Shown here one piece after another: positions 1 to 7,863 of a stretch of 12,872 nt of DNA (position 1 is the stretch's first letter; each line of letters begins with the position of its first letter). The stretch comes from Flavobacteriales bacterium (GTDB taxonomy: Bacteria; Bacteroidota; Bacteroidia; Flavobacteriales_D; Parvicellaceae), in contig JALWSJ010000313.1 of NCBI GenBank assembly GCA_026993705.1, positions 1,458 through 14,329 on the forward strand. Reading direction: 5' to 3'. The position numbers and the translations under genes were made by a program. The notes below the pieces were generated by a model that had not been told where the DNA came from, searched no databases, and saw nothing but the letters and a program-made list of their open reading frames with translations.

Positions 1-720
1 CTCCCAATCTCTCCATAAAATAGATGAACAAGATTCCGGAGAAATTACAGAATACCATGTATTTTCCAACATCAAAACTTTATCACCAATACCGATTCCC
101 AAAGCACCACCGGAAGCCCCCTCTCCTATTACAACACAGATAACCGGCACTTTCAGTTTCATCATTTCAAACAAATTTCGAGCGATAGCCTCTCCTTGCC
201 CTCTCTCTTCGGCTTCCAATCCGGGAAAAGCTCCGGGAGTATCAATAAGAGCAACTACGGGCTTATTGAACTTTTCAGCCAGCTTCATCAAACGTAATGC
301 CTTTCTGTAACCTTCAGGATTTGCCATTCCGAAATTACGATATTTACGCTCCTTTGTGTTTCGACCTTTTTGCTGACCGATAAACATTACCGTTCTTCCG
401 TCAATGCTACCCAAACCACCTATCATGGCTTTATCATCCTTTACATTTCTATCTCCATGCAATTCTATAAATTCTCCTTTGGTAATAGCGTTGATATAAT
501 CCAAGGTATAAGGTCTTTGCGGATGGCGACTTACTTGTACCCTTTGCCAAGGTGTAAGATTACTGTATATCTCTTTTGTCTTTTCCTCTAATTTTTGAGA
601 CAATTCTTCTAACGTAGCCGACACATCAACTTTTCCCTTTTCTCCAATTTCTTTTGTCTTGATGATTTGGTCACGCAATTCTTCTAAAGGTTTCTCAAAA
701 TCTAAATATATTCTGTCCAT
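1..720 (-). CDS. accA: Acetyl-CoA carboxylase carboxyltransferase subunit alpha, 5' part (partial)
   Basis: AccA is the alpha subunit of the carboxyltransferase of cytosolic acetyl-CoA carboxylase; with AccD it transfers the carboxyl group from biotin to acetyl-CoA to make malonyl-CoA for fatty-acid synthesis. Reading from the ATG at 720, 240 codons are open to the left window edge, so the last quarter of a protein usually near 317 residues is missing. Visible family marks are the N-terminal helical part starting MDRIYLDFEKPL, RHPQRPYTLDYI (residues 65-76), DTPGAFPG (160-167), the glycine-rich GEGASGGALGIG (199-210) and SVISPES (224-230). A TAnnTTTG box lies 54 bases upstream of the start. 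It is divergent from the CotH-family gene, with a 161-bp repeat between them. Identification is very secure. Confidence 0.97.
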   Translation of the reverse strand, partial: MDRIYLDFEKPLEELRDQIIKTKEIGEKGKVDVSATLEELSQKLEEKTKEIYSNLTPWQRVQVSRHPQRPYTLDYINAITKGEFIELHGDRNVKDDKAMIGGLGSIDGRTVMFIGQQKGRNTKERKYRNFGMANPEGYRKALRLMKLAEKFNKPVVALIDTPGAFPGLEAEERGQGEAIARNLFEMMKLKVPVICVVIGEGASGGALGIGIGDKVLMLENTWYSVISPESCSSILWRDWE

Positions 721-773
721 AAAAATCAATCTTTGTGTGTAGTTTTTGAAGTCATTATACTTCTTGTACTCGG

Positions 774-781
774 CAAAATTA
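774..781 (-). promoter_or_regulatory. Bacteroidota-type -7 promoter box upstream of accA
   Basis: On the minus strand this reads TAATTTTG, a perfect match to the flavobacterial -7 consensus TAnnTTTG. Transcription would begin a few bases downstream and leave an untranslated leader of about 45 bases before the accA ATG. I found no clear TTG at the expected -33 spacing, so the call rests on the -7 box and its position only. Confidence 0.5.
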
Positions 782-873
782 AAAATTCTACTTGATGACT
801 GTATATATTCTTCTAAATATTTATCAACTGTTTTTAATCCATAAAACGTATTAGTTATATATTTGGAGAATTA

Positions 874-1034
874 ATACTATTTAAACATTGAAAAGCACCT
901 TATAAAGCGTTTTTATTTTCCTTATCCATCTTCATAAAATATTTCCATAGCTAAGGCTATGCAAAGATTTTATTCACCATCTAAGAAAACTAAAACTCAC
1001 TTTCTTTCGGCTCTTTTCAATATTCAAATGGTAT
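874..1034. repeat. 161-bp near-palindromic intergenic element, copy R1
   Basis: This copy has the same length as R2 (7703-7863) and differs from it at about 15 of 161 positions with no indel by eye. Its ends are inverted repeats: the outer 26 bases of the two ends match at about 21 positions (ATACtATTTaAAcATTGAA against ATACcATTTgAAtATTGAA). The similarity between the arms continues inward to a central hairpin, CATAGC (946-951), loop TAAG, GCTATG (956-961), flanked by ATAAAAT (934-940) and ATTTTAT (967-973). It has no open reading frame. It fills most of the accA/CotH-gene intergenic region. The remaining bases 1035-1068 just before the CotH start show no clear promoter. The architecture resembles a MITE or Correia-type element, but no transposase is in the window. 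Confidence 0.85.
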
Positions 1035-1068
1035 AACTTACTTTTCTTTTTAAGGAAACTTTGCTTTC

Positions 1069-2958
1069 ATGAGAACTTTAATACTTATTTTTTTTGTCTT
1101 TTATGTTACGGAATTGAGAAGTCAAGAAAGTATTGTGGACGTATATCCCATATCTATGTTTTGTGATTCTGCCGTTTCCATTAAAGTAACCGGTGATTAC
1201 AAAAAAGTTTTCTATACTACTGACGGTTCGATTCCTACGTATAAAAGTAAGCGATACAGGAAACCGATTCTAGTTAATCGAAATTCTTTTTTTCTTTTTA
1301 AAATTTATTACGACAAAAGGGATACGATAATTACTCGTTCGTACATCTTCTCTCCTCCTACTCAATTGCCTGTTCTATCCATTGGTATTCCGGACGAAGA
1401 TTTATGGGATGACGAAAAAGGTATCTATACGAGAGGAAAAGATGCTTTCTTTAGTGATAGTACGGGACATTGGGAAAATTGTAATTTTCAGAAAAAATGG
1501 GAGAAAGCGGTTTACATGATTTATTTGGATACCTTGAAAAAAGAGGTGGTAAACCAACAGTGTGGCTTACGAATCTTTGGAGAATCTACTCGTAGGCAAC
1601 CCGATAAGTCAATGAAAATAGTTGCTCGAAAAAAATACGGTAAAAATCGTTTTGTCTATCCATTTTTTGAGCAAAAGCCACACATTGAAGAATATAAGCA
1701 ACTTGTAATCAGAACTTCGGGAAATGATTACAACAAAACCAGGTTTAAAGATGTTTTGAATGCTTATTTGATGCAACATTCGGGTATTGACTATATGGCT
1801 TTTCAGCCGATTAAACTTTATGTAAATGGAGAATATTGGGGGCTATATAATTTGAGAGAAAAAATTAATAAGCACTATTTATATTATAATCATGATGCTC
1901 ATATAGATAGTAGCACCATCGTAATGGGACGTTGGGTTCGACAACATGGTGACCGAAGTAAATATATGGAAATGTACCATTGGTTTTTAAAGTTGGATAC
2001 AATGGATGATGAGGCCTATAAAAAAGCTCAGAGTTATATTTATATTAAAAATTATGCTACTTATCGAGCTTTTCAAATTTATACAAACAATGTTGATTCT
2101 AGAGGAAATGTTCGTTATTGGAGTTCTAAAGATAAAGACGGTAGATTTAGAATGATACTTTATGATACGGACTTGGGGTTTAGCAGAGTTAGTCGCGATT
2201 ATTTAAAAAAATGTTTAAGTCCTGAACAAACGGATTGGTTTAATAATACGTGGAGTACATTATATTTTAGGAAATTGATGCAAAATAATCAGTTTAAAAA
2301 TGAGTTTATCAATCAATTTACTCATCTATTGAATACAACGCTTTCTACGGATACTGTTTTACAAGCCATTGAATACCTAAGAAGTGTTTATAAAGATGAG
2401 TTACCAAGAGATACAAAGGAAATAGCATCGCATCTTAAAAACTCAGTTATACCGATTGAGAAATGGAACAAAAACATAAAAAACTTTCGTTTTTTTGCTG
2501 TGAAACGTCCGGAAATAGCAAGAGAAGAAATAAAAGAGTTACTTGCTCCAAAAGGAACTTATGTGCTACGTTTAAATTTAAACCACGCAAAGGTTTCTAT
2601 CAATGATAATACACTTATTCGTCTTCCTTTTAGCGGTATTTACTTTAAAGAAATTCCTTTACCTGCTCGTTTTGTTGCTGACTCCGGTTATGTTTTTTCC
2701 CGTGCCGACTCTGTATTCACAACACTTGATACTATTTTTACTTCAATAAAAGATACAATATCTTTTAATTTAACTGTAAAAAAGATTAAGAACGATAAAA
2801 GGAAGGACTTACGTAAAGTATTGAGAAGAACCCCTACTGTAAACAAAGAAAAACCTCCTAAAAGCAATAAAAATCCACTATGGTTAATCGCGTGGATTTT
2901 TATTGGTTTAGGAGGTAGTTTATTACTTGTATATTTTATCTTACGCGTAAAAGATTGA
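1069..2958 (+). CDS. CotH-kinase family protein with chitobiase-like N-terminal domain and C-terminal membrane anchor
   Basis: This is a predicted envelope protein of 629 residues. An N-terminal hydrophobic signal peptide (about residues 1-18) is followed by a chitobiase/beta-hexosaminidase C-terminal type module with YTTDGSIPT (49-57). Then comes a CotH-like domain with GLRIFGESTRR (166-176), VNGEYWGLYNLREK (252-265), the NNVDSRGN stretch (340-347) and YDTDLGF (365-371). The last two match the positions where CotH proteins carry Asn/Asp residues for metal and ATP binding. A basic, proline-containing linker leads to one membrane helix (about 604-625) and a short RVKD tail, so most of the protein should lie outside the cytoplasmic membrane. 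CotH of Bacillus phosphorylates spore-coat proteins; the substrate here is unknown and kinase activity is inferred from family only. It is the only + strand gene and ends 11 bp from the convergent DUF4197 gene. Confidence 0.85.
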   Translation: MRTLILIFFVFYVTELRSQESIVDVYPISMFCDSAVSIKVTGDYKKVFYTTDGSIPTYKSKRYRKPILVNRNSFFLFKIYYDKRDTIITRSYIFSPPTQLPVLSIGIPDEDLWDDEKGIYTRGKDAFFSDSTGHWENCNFQKKWEKAVYMIYLDTLKKEVVNQQCGLRIFGESTRRQPDKSMKIVARKKYGKNRFVYPFFEQKPHIEEYKQLVIRTSGNDYNKTRFKDVLNAYLMQHSGIDYMAFQPIKLYVNGEYWGLYNLREKINKHYLYYNHDAHIDSSTIVMGRWVRQHGDRSKYMEMYHWFLKLDTMDDEAYKKAQSYIYIKNYATYRAFQIYTNNVDSRGNVRYWSSKDKDGRFRMILYDTDLGFSRVSRDYLKKCLSPEQTDWFNNTWSTLYFRKLMQNNQFKNEFINQFTHLLNTTLSTDTVLQAIEYLRSVYKDELPRDTKEIASHLKNSVIPIEKWNKNIKNFRFFAVKRPEIAREEIKELLAPKGTYVLRLNLNHAKVSINDNTLIRLPFSGIYFKEIPLPARFVADSGYVFSRADSVFTTLDTIFTSIKDTISFNLTVKKIKNDKRKDLRKVLRRTPTVNKEKPPKSNKNPLWLIAWIFIGLGGSLLLVYFILRVKD

Positions 2959-2969
2959 TTATAATTTGT

Positions 2970-3734
2970 TTAGTTTCCACCTAACGAACCAAATACTTTT
3001 TGTAGAATATCGGTAACACGAGCCATAGGGTCTTTTCTTATTTTGACTTCTTCTTCTTGGACCAATGTAAACAAACCATCAATTGCTCTATCGGTAATAT
3101 ATTTATTCAAATCAGTATTTACTTTTGGTTTTCCGGTTAGAAAAGTAGTTTTATTGTAAGTACTTGTCAAAGGATTCCAATATTTTGTCAATTGCACTTT
3201 CTCTGTTGCTTCTTGTACTTTAGGAGTGAAAGCCACAATTAATTGTTCGGTTGTATGTTCTCTTAAATATTGTGTAGCGGCACTATCCCCTCCTCTTAAA
3301 ATCGTAAAACCATCTTGGATAGACATATTTTTTATAGCATCAATAAAAATAGGAGCTGCAGTTTTAGAGGCTTCTTCTGCGGCTCTGTTCATAGTAAGTT
3401 CAAATTTTTCAACCTGACCATCTAAACCTAATTCCAATGCTTTTTCTTTTACGACTAGAGCTTCTTCAGGAAAAGGTAAGCGTATTTTAGGATTATTTAA
3501 AAAACCATCAACGGCTGAGGCTTTGCTTGCTCCATTTTGAATACCTATGGTAAGAGCTTCTTTAAGTCCTGCTATTACCTCGTCATTGGTTAATGCGGGA
3601 GCTGATTTTTCTCCGCCTTCAGTTGTTGTTAACACATCTGTTGCTGTTTGTGCCACATCGGTTAGTGTATCACAAGAGGCAATTCCCAATGAAAGTCCAA
3701 TAAGCGTAATTGTAGTGATTTTTATTTTTTTCAT
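2970..3734 (-). CDS. DUF4197 domain lipoprotein
   Basis: The protein has 254 residues. It starts with a lipoprotein signal: a basic MKKIKI start, a hydrophobic stretch and a lipobox ending in Cys21 (IASC), followed by DTLTD. It should therefore be lipid-anchored in the envelope, probably in the outer membrane. From about residue 50 to the end it looks like DUF4197: LTNDEVIAGLKEALTIGI, the NNPKIRLPFPEE stretch, ILRGGDSAATQYLRE, and a C-terminal YITDRAIDGLF segment. The domain is mostly alpha-helical and its biochemical role is unknown. The gene has its own upstream TAnnTTTG box and appears to be a single-gene unit. It converges with the CotH-family gene, and I see no obvious terminator in the 11-bp gap. 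Family assignment is from memory of the conserved motifs. Confidence 0.85.
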   Translation of the reverse strand: MKKIKITTITLIGLSLGIASCDTLTDVAQTATDVLTTTEGGEKSAPALTNDEVIAGLKEALTIGIQNGASKASAVDGFLNNPKIRLPFPEEALVVKEKALELGLDGQVEKFELTMNRAAEEASKTAAPIFIDAIKNMSIQDGFTILRGGDSAATQYLREHTTEQLIVAFTPKVQEATEKVQLTKYWNPLTSTYNKTTFLTGKPKVNTDLNKYITDRAIDGLFTLVQEEEVKIRKDPMARVTDILQKVFGSLGGN

Positions 3735-3758
3735 TTTAAATCTAATTTGTTATGAGTG

Positions 3759-3766
3759 CAAACCTA
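3759..3766 (-). promoter_or_regulatory. -7 promoter box for the DUF4197 gene
   Basis: The minus strand reads TAGGTTTG, which fits TAnnTTTG. It lies about 25 bases upstream of the ATG at 3734, giving a short leader. The upstream -33 element is not clear. The 108-bp gap up to the SDR gene stop (3843) holds nothing else I can support, and no strong hairpin-plus-T-run terminator is visible. Confidence 0.5.
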
Positions 3767-3842
3767 ACAAAATAAATGCCGAAGTAAGCTATGCTATCTT
3801 TATCTTATAAATTTTTTAACGTTGTACTTTTTCTAACAGGTT

Positions 3843-4604
3843 CTATCTTCCTTGTTTTTCATCAATAAAATCACGGATATCGTAACACCCACCGGTTTCT
3901 GTTTCTCCACTATATAATAACTCCAATAATTTATCAGCAACAAAATCAGGTGGTAATAATTTTTCATTCTGTTTTAAATCAATAAAACGACTCACCATTT
4001 TAAATTGTTCTTGAGGGACTTCACGTATTTCATCCTGCATTTTGGTATCAATGACCCCGGGTGCAATTGCTATAACTTTAATCGGATTCTCCTGTTCTTT
4101 TTGTTCCTCTCCCACACATCGTGTAAACATATCCAAACCTGACTTTGAGGCACAATAACTACTCCATCCCGCATAGGGATTTCTTGCGGCTCCTGATGAT
4201 ACGTTTAATATGTGTTTACTAATGGGTAAATACTGAACCGCACATATAAAAATCTCTGCCATAGCTATTGGTACAACAAGGTTCACATTAATATTTTGAT
4301 TGACCAACTCCAAAGAATTTGTACCCACGTTTCCTATCGGTTTAATCATCCCTGCATTATTGATTAATGTGATTGAACTTATGTTTTCAAAATCAAGTGA
4401 ACGCATAATTCTTGCCATTGTTTTCTTCACTTCAAAAGTTAAAGACAAATCACACGAGAAATGATTTTTTTGGGGAATAAAATCATTTTTTTTATTTCTT
4501 GCTCTGGATATAGAATATACCTCCTTATCTTCTCCTGTTATTTTTTTAGCAAAAGCTAATCCTAAACCGGACGTAGTTCCCGAAACGATAAATACTTCTT
4601 TCAT
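3843..4604 (-). CDS. SDR family NAD(P)-dependent oxidoreductase, sepiapterin/benzil-reductase-like
   Basis: This is a cytosolic short-chain dehydrogenase/reductase of 253 residues, the usual size for a classical SDR. The Rossmann cofactor loop is SGTTSGLGLA (8-17), the structural NNAG is at 82-85, and the catalytic set is Ser136/Ser137, Tyr150 and Lys154 in YCASK. PGVIDTKM (182-189) is the usual segment after the active site. An Arg at 34 in SISRARN suggests preference for NADPH. The overall pattern recalls the sepiapterin reductase and YueD/benzil reductase branch; the real carbonyl substrate cannot be told from sequence. Its ATG lies two bases after the stop of the DUF4199-like gene, so it is very probably the last gene of a der-DUF4199-SDR operon. 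Confidence 0.88.
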   Translation of the reverse strand: MKEVFIVSGTTSGLGLAFAKKITGEDKEVYSISRARNKKNDFIPQKNHFSCDLSLTFEVKKTMARIMRSLDFENISSITLINNAGMIKPIGNVGTNSLELVNQNINVNLVVPIAMAEIFICAVQYLPISKHILNVSSGAARNPYAGWSSYCASKSGLDMFTRCVGEEQKEQENPIKVIAIAPGVIDTKMQDEIREVPQEQFKMVSRFIDLKQNEKLLPPDFVADKLLELLYSGETETGGCYDIRDFIDEKQGR

Positions 4605-4606
4605 TT

Positions 4607-5179
4607 TTAAAATAATTTAGCTAAAACCAAACGATTAAAACCCGTAATCATAAAAGTATAAACCATTCCTAACAAAACCAAAGAAAAAAGTGTTATCGGA
4701 AAAATTTTTACAGGCGAAGGGTCTAAAATCATTTTTATTGCCTCTTCATTCGTATCTCTTAAATCTTCTACTGATTTTCCTTCATACATTTCCGGAGCTT
4801 CTTGCATCTTTATCTTTGCTGTTTCTTCAAACTGTTCGGCTTTTACACGAGCCAGATGTTGTTCTGCCCTCATTTTCGGATATTCGGGGTCAATCCATTT
4901 GTAGTAGGAAAAAATAAATACAGCTACGGTTAAAGCATAAATACTGGTTGTTCTCAATCCTGACTTAATATCGTGCAACATACTTACTCCATTCGACTTT
5001 AACCGATTGAACTCACTAAGAATACTATAAGCTATTGCCAATAATAAACAAAGTGTATTGACGGCAAAAGCTATAACATGGGCATTTTCATTATGGCTGT
5101 ATCCTGTAAAAACAATAACCAACTCAAAAACAATATAAACCAAAGCCCCAAATAATCCAATTTTATATGTCCTGCCCAT
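4607..5179 (-). CDS. DUF4199-like integral membrane protein
   Basis: This is a predicted inner-membrane protein. Four hydrophobic segments are visible, numbered from the chosen start: about 5-26, 35-52, 78-96 and 160-181. A long charged, probably helical stretch lies between the third and fourth. The YYKWIDPEYP motif after the third helix resembles DUF4199 proteins of Bacteroidota, whose function is unknown. I chose the ATG at 5179, one base after the der stop (TAG-T-ATG), giving 190 residues. An upstream in-frame ATG at 5215 would add 12 residues and overlap der by 35 bp. The later start is favoured by spacing and because the first helix then begins almost at the N-terminus. The family call is tentative; a four-helix membrane protein is secure. 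Confidence 0.7.
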   Translation of the reverse strand: MGRTYKIGLFGALVYIVFELVIVFTGYSHNENAHVIAFAVNTLCLLLAIAYSILSEFNRLKSNGVSMLHDIKSGLRTTSIYALTVAVFIFSYYKWIDPEYPKMRAEQHLARVKAEQFEETAKIKMQEAPEMYEGKSVEDLRDTNEEAIKMILDPSPVKIFPITLFSLVLLGMVYTFMITGFNRLVLAKLF

Positions 5180-5180
5180 A

Positions 5181-6491
5181 CTATTTTTTTCTAAAAAAGA
5201 TACGAATCGGTACACCGGTAAAATTAAAGTGCTTTCTCAATTGGTTTTCTAAAAAACGCTCATAAGAATCTTTAATATACTGCGGTAAATTACAAAAGAA
5301 AACAAAAGAAGGAGAGTAAGTAGGTAACTGTGTAACGTACTTTATCCTTATATACTTCCCTTTGTGCGATGGTGGCGGATACCTTTCTATAATATCTTGC
5401 ATTACTTCATTCAACACAGAAGTTGGTATTTTCGTTTTTCTATTCTCATAAACTTCAATAGCCGTTTCCAAAGCTTTGTGTATTCTTTGTTTGTTGACCG
5501 TTGATGTAAAAATTATCGGCAAATCGGTAAAAGGAGCTAACTCAGATTTTATTTTCTCTTCATATTCTTTAACCGTATTGGTTTGCTTATCTTCTATCAA
5601 ATCCCATTTATTGACCAATACAACAATCCCTTTTTTGTTTTTCTCAATAACACCAAAAATGGCTAAATCTTGTTTTTGAATACCTTCGGTAGCATCAATC
5701 ATAAAAATACACACATCACTATTTTCAATTGTACGGATAGAACGCATAACCGAATAAAACTCAATATCTTCATGCACCTTACTTTTCTTTCTTATTCCCG
5801 CCGTATCGACCAAAATCATATCAAAACCATAAGCCGTATAGTGCGTGTCGATTGAATCTCTAGTTGTTCCGGAAATATCAGTAACAATATTTCTTTCCTT
5901 GCCTAACAAAGCATTGATTAAAGAAGATTTCCCAACATTTGGTTTTCCCACAATCGCAATTCTTGGAATTTCGCTTTCCTCTTCTTCTTCTGTATCGACT
6001 TCAAAATGCTCAACAATTTCATCTAATAAATCACCCGTACCACTACCATTGATAGACGAAATACCATGTACATCGCCAAGGCCTAAGTTATAAAACTCAT
6101 AAACATCCATAGTACGTTCAGTATTGTCCACCTTATTAGCAACCAAAATCACTGGTTTTTTCGTCCTCCTCAATACATTTGCCACCGTTTCGTCCAAATC
6201 TGTAATACCCGCTTCTACATCCACCATAAAAACAATCACATTTGCCTCTTCAATAGCAATCATCACTTGTTTTCTAATCTCATCTTCAAACACATCATCC
6301 GAGCCTTTCACGTATCCTCCCGTATCAATGACCGAAAACTCCTTTCCGTTCCAAATTGTCTTGCCGTAATGTCTATCGCGAGTAACTCCACTTGTTTCCT
6401 TAACAATCGCCTTTCTCGAACCAATCAATCGGTTAAATAATGTTGATTTTCCTACATTCGGTCTCCCGACAATAGCTACTATATTTCCCAT
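5181..6491 (-). CDS. der: Ribosome biogenesis GTPase Der (EngA)
   Basis: Der is an essential cytosolic GTPase with two tandem G domains that acts in 50S subunit assembly. All 436 residues of a full-length protein are present. In G domain 1 the P-loop is GRPNVGKS (9-16), G3 is DTGG (56-59) and G4 is NKVD (119-122). An acidic linker (EEEEES, about 168-173) leads to G domain 2 with GKPNVGKS (182-189), DTAG (229-232) and NKWD (294-297). The KH-like C-terminal domain runs from about 350 to the end and finishes in a basic tail. It is followed within one base by the DUF4199-like gene. era lies 205 bp upstream on the same strand. I found no TAnnTTTG box in the intergenic region, so read-through from era is possible. 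Confidence 0.98.
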   Translation of the reverse strand: MGNIVAIVGRPNVGKSTLFNRLIGSRKAIVKETSGVTRDRHYGKTIWNGKEFSVIDTGGYVKGSDDVFEDEIRKQVMIAIEEANVIVFMVDVEAGITDLDETVANVLRRTKKPVILVANKVDNTERTMDVYEFYNLGLGDVHGISSINGSGTGDLLDEIVEHFEVDTEEEEESEIPRIAIVGKPNVGKSSLINALLGKERNIVTDISGTTRDSIDTHYTAYGFDMILVDTAGIRKKSKVHEDIEFYSVMRSIRTIENSDVCIFMIDATEGIQKQDLAIFGVIEKNKKGIVVLVNKWDLIEDKQTNTVKEYEEKIKSELAPFTDLPIIFTSTVNKQRIHKALETAIEVYENRKTKIPTSVLNEVMQDIIERYPPPSHKGKYIRIKYVTQLPTYSPSFVFFCNLPQYIKDSYERFLENQLRKHFNFTGVPIRIFFRKK

Positions 6492-6519
6492 CTTTATTTC
6501 TTACTTAATTATTTTTTTG

Positions 6520-6664
6520 GTGCCTGTATCCCGCTTTCCGTTCCAATGTAACTCTATAAAGGCAACAACTTCTAATAGAAAAAGGAGCTCATAAAATCGC
6601 TCTTTTTCTATAAGAGTTGTAATACCTTTCTATTCGTTACGATTTCCATTTCAATCGAGGGCAC
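6520..6664 (-). ncRNA. Structured intergenic element E3 between era and der (candidate RNA)
   Basis: It fills most of the 205-bp era/der gap. The ends pair (GTGCC 6520-6524 with GGCAC 6660-6664) and enclose a long imperfect hairpin: GTAAC (6548-6552) with GTTAC (6636-6640), AAAGG (6558-6562) with CCTTT (6625-6629), ACAACT (6565-6570) with AGTTGT (6615-6620), and ATAGAAAAAG (6575-6584) with CTTTTTCTAT (6602-6611). On the minus strand the bases beside the hairpin, GATTGAAATGG and GGAACGGAAAGCGGGA, loosely match the skeleton of E1 and E2, but the second hairpin is missing. The structure is clear. Membership of the family, and transcription as a separate RNA, are inferred. It could instead be a processing or attenuation site in the era-der transcript. 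Confidence 0.5.
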
Positions 6665-6696
6665 AAAATACGTTATTTAAACAATAACCATTTTGT

Positions 6697-7575
6697 TTAT
6701 TCATAACCGTATTTTTTCAATTTATTTTCTTTATCTCTCCAATCCGGATCCACTTTTACATACAAATCCAAAAACACTTTTTTATCCAAAAATTCTTCAA
6801 TATCTATACGTGCTTCTGTCCCAACTTTCTTTATTTTACTACCTTGATGACCGATAATAATTCCTTTTTGACTCGGACGCATCACGTAAATATTAGCCCT
6901 GATTTTAATGATGTCTATTTCTTCCTTAAATTCTTCAACTACAACCTCCACCGAATAAGGAACTTCCTTACTATAATTTTGCAAAATCTTTTCTCGGATT
7001 ATTTCCGTTACAAAAAAACGCAAAGGCTTATCGGTCAATTCGTCTTTATCAAAAAACGGTGGCGACTCTGGTAACAATTCTATTATTTTTGGCAAGATAA
7101 AATCGGTACTCAATCCATGCAAAGCAGATACAGGTAAGATTTCGGCTCTTGGAATTTGCTCTTTCCAATAATCCACTTTTTTAATTAAATCTTCTTGTGT
7201 TTTAATCAAATCCACTTTGTTAATCAACAACAACACTGGAGCACTGTGCTTTTTAATTCGTTCCAAAGTTTCTTCGTGATTCACTTTTGATTCAAAAATG
7301 TCGGTTACAAACAAAATCACATCAGCATCACTTAAAGCCGTATCTACAAATCGCATCATTTTTTCGTGCAATTTATAGCTAGGGTTCAGTACCCCCGGAG
7401 TGTCAGATAGTACAATTTGATAATCATCGCCGTTTATGATTCCCATGATACGATGACGTGTTGTTTGTTGCTTTGATGTAATGATGGATAATTTTTCTCC
7501 CACCAAACGGTTCATCAAGGTGGATTTCCCTACATTAGGACTTCCGATTATGTTTACAAATCCTGCTTTGTGCAT
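6697..7575 (-). CDS. era: GTPase Era, 16S rRNA-binding
   Basis: Era binds GTP and the 3' end of 16S rRNA during maturation of the 30S subunit; it works in the cytosol and can associate with the membrane. The protein is full length at 292 residues. The P-loop is GSPNVGKS (11-18), the effector region is KQQTTRHR (35-42), G3 is DTPG (58-61) and G4 is NKVD (119-122). The C-terminal KH domain shows the RNA-binding GIIIGHQGSKIKKVG (238-252). A -7 box at 7688-7695 suggests a leader of roughly 105 bases. The 161-bp element R2 begins only 7 bp upstream of that box. era precedes der in the same direction. Confidence 0.98.
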   Translation of the reverse strand: MHKAGFVNIIGSPNVGKSTLMNRLVGEKLSIITSKQQTTRHRIMGIINGDDYQIVLSDTPGVLNPSYKLHEKMMRFVDTALSDADVILFVTDIFESKVNHEETLERIKKHSAPVLLLINKVDLIKTQEDLIKKVDYWKEQIPRAEILPVSALHGLSTDFILPKIIELLPESPPFFDKDELTDKPLRFFVTEIIREKILQNYSKEVPYSVEVVVEEFKEEIDIIKIRANIYVMRPSQKGIIIGHQGSKIKKVGTEARIDIEEFLDKKVFLDLYVKVDPDWRDKENKLKKYGYE

Positions 7576-7687
7576 TCTTTTCTATTTTTCGTATATTGAA
7601 CTTATCTTAACTTTAAGCTCGTTATTATTATTTGCGATTAATGAAATCGAGTTTTTTATTAATTTTCATTTCAACCACGCTAATCCG

Positions 7688-7695
7688 CAAAGATA
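7688..7695 (-). promoter_or_regulatory. -7 promoter box for era
   Basis: The minus strand reads TATCTTTG, which fits TAnnTTTG. No clean TTG lies 17-23 bases upstream. The stretch where a -33 element must sit (about 7713-7721) lies inside the left end of repeat R2, so the repeat would supply or replace that part of the promoter. Distance to the era ATG is about 110 bases, longer than for the other promoters here. The leader between holds a weak hairpin (CGATT with AATCG near 7636-7650) and nothing else I can name. Confidence 0.4.
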
Positions 7696-7702
7696 ACTAT
7701 TA

Positions 7703-7863
7703 ATACCATTTAAACATTGAAATGAGCCTAATAAAGCGTTTTTATTTTCCTTATCCTTCTTCATAAAATATTTCCATAACTAAGGCTATGCGAAGATTTT
7801 ATTCATCGTATAAGAAAACTAAAATTCACTTTCTTTCGGCTCGTTTCAAAATTAAAATGGTAT
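7703..7863. repeat. 161-bp near-palindromic intergenic element, copy R2
   Basis: This copy is the same length as R1 and about 91% identical to it by eye. The outer 26 bases of the two ends match as inverted repeats at 22 positions, beginning ATACCATTT and ending with its complement ATGGTAT. The centre carries the same hairpin: CATAAC/GCTATG with loop TAAG, flanked by ATAAAAT (7763-7769) and ATTTTAT (7796-7802). Both R1 and R2 are preceded by TTA and followed by AA, so the true element may extend a few bases further or insert at a preferred AT-rich site. It has no coding capacity. It lies upstream of era. Confidence 0.88.

Noticed and set aside
370..591. 73-codon + strand frame
   Set aside because: It is antisense to the clearly conserved AccA coding sequence.
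1056..1063. AAACTTTG as a -7 box for the CotH-family gene
   Set aside because: It lacks the TA of TAnnTTTG and lies only 5 bases before the ATG, so no usable leader or start would remain.
2959..2969. Bidirectional terminator between the convergent CotH-family and DUF4197 genes
   Set aside because: The gap is only 11 bp and AT-rich, and I could not see a stable stem with a T-run in or around it.
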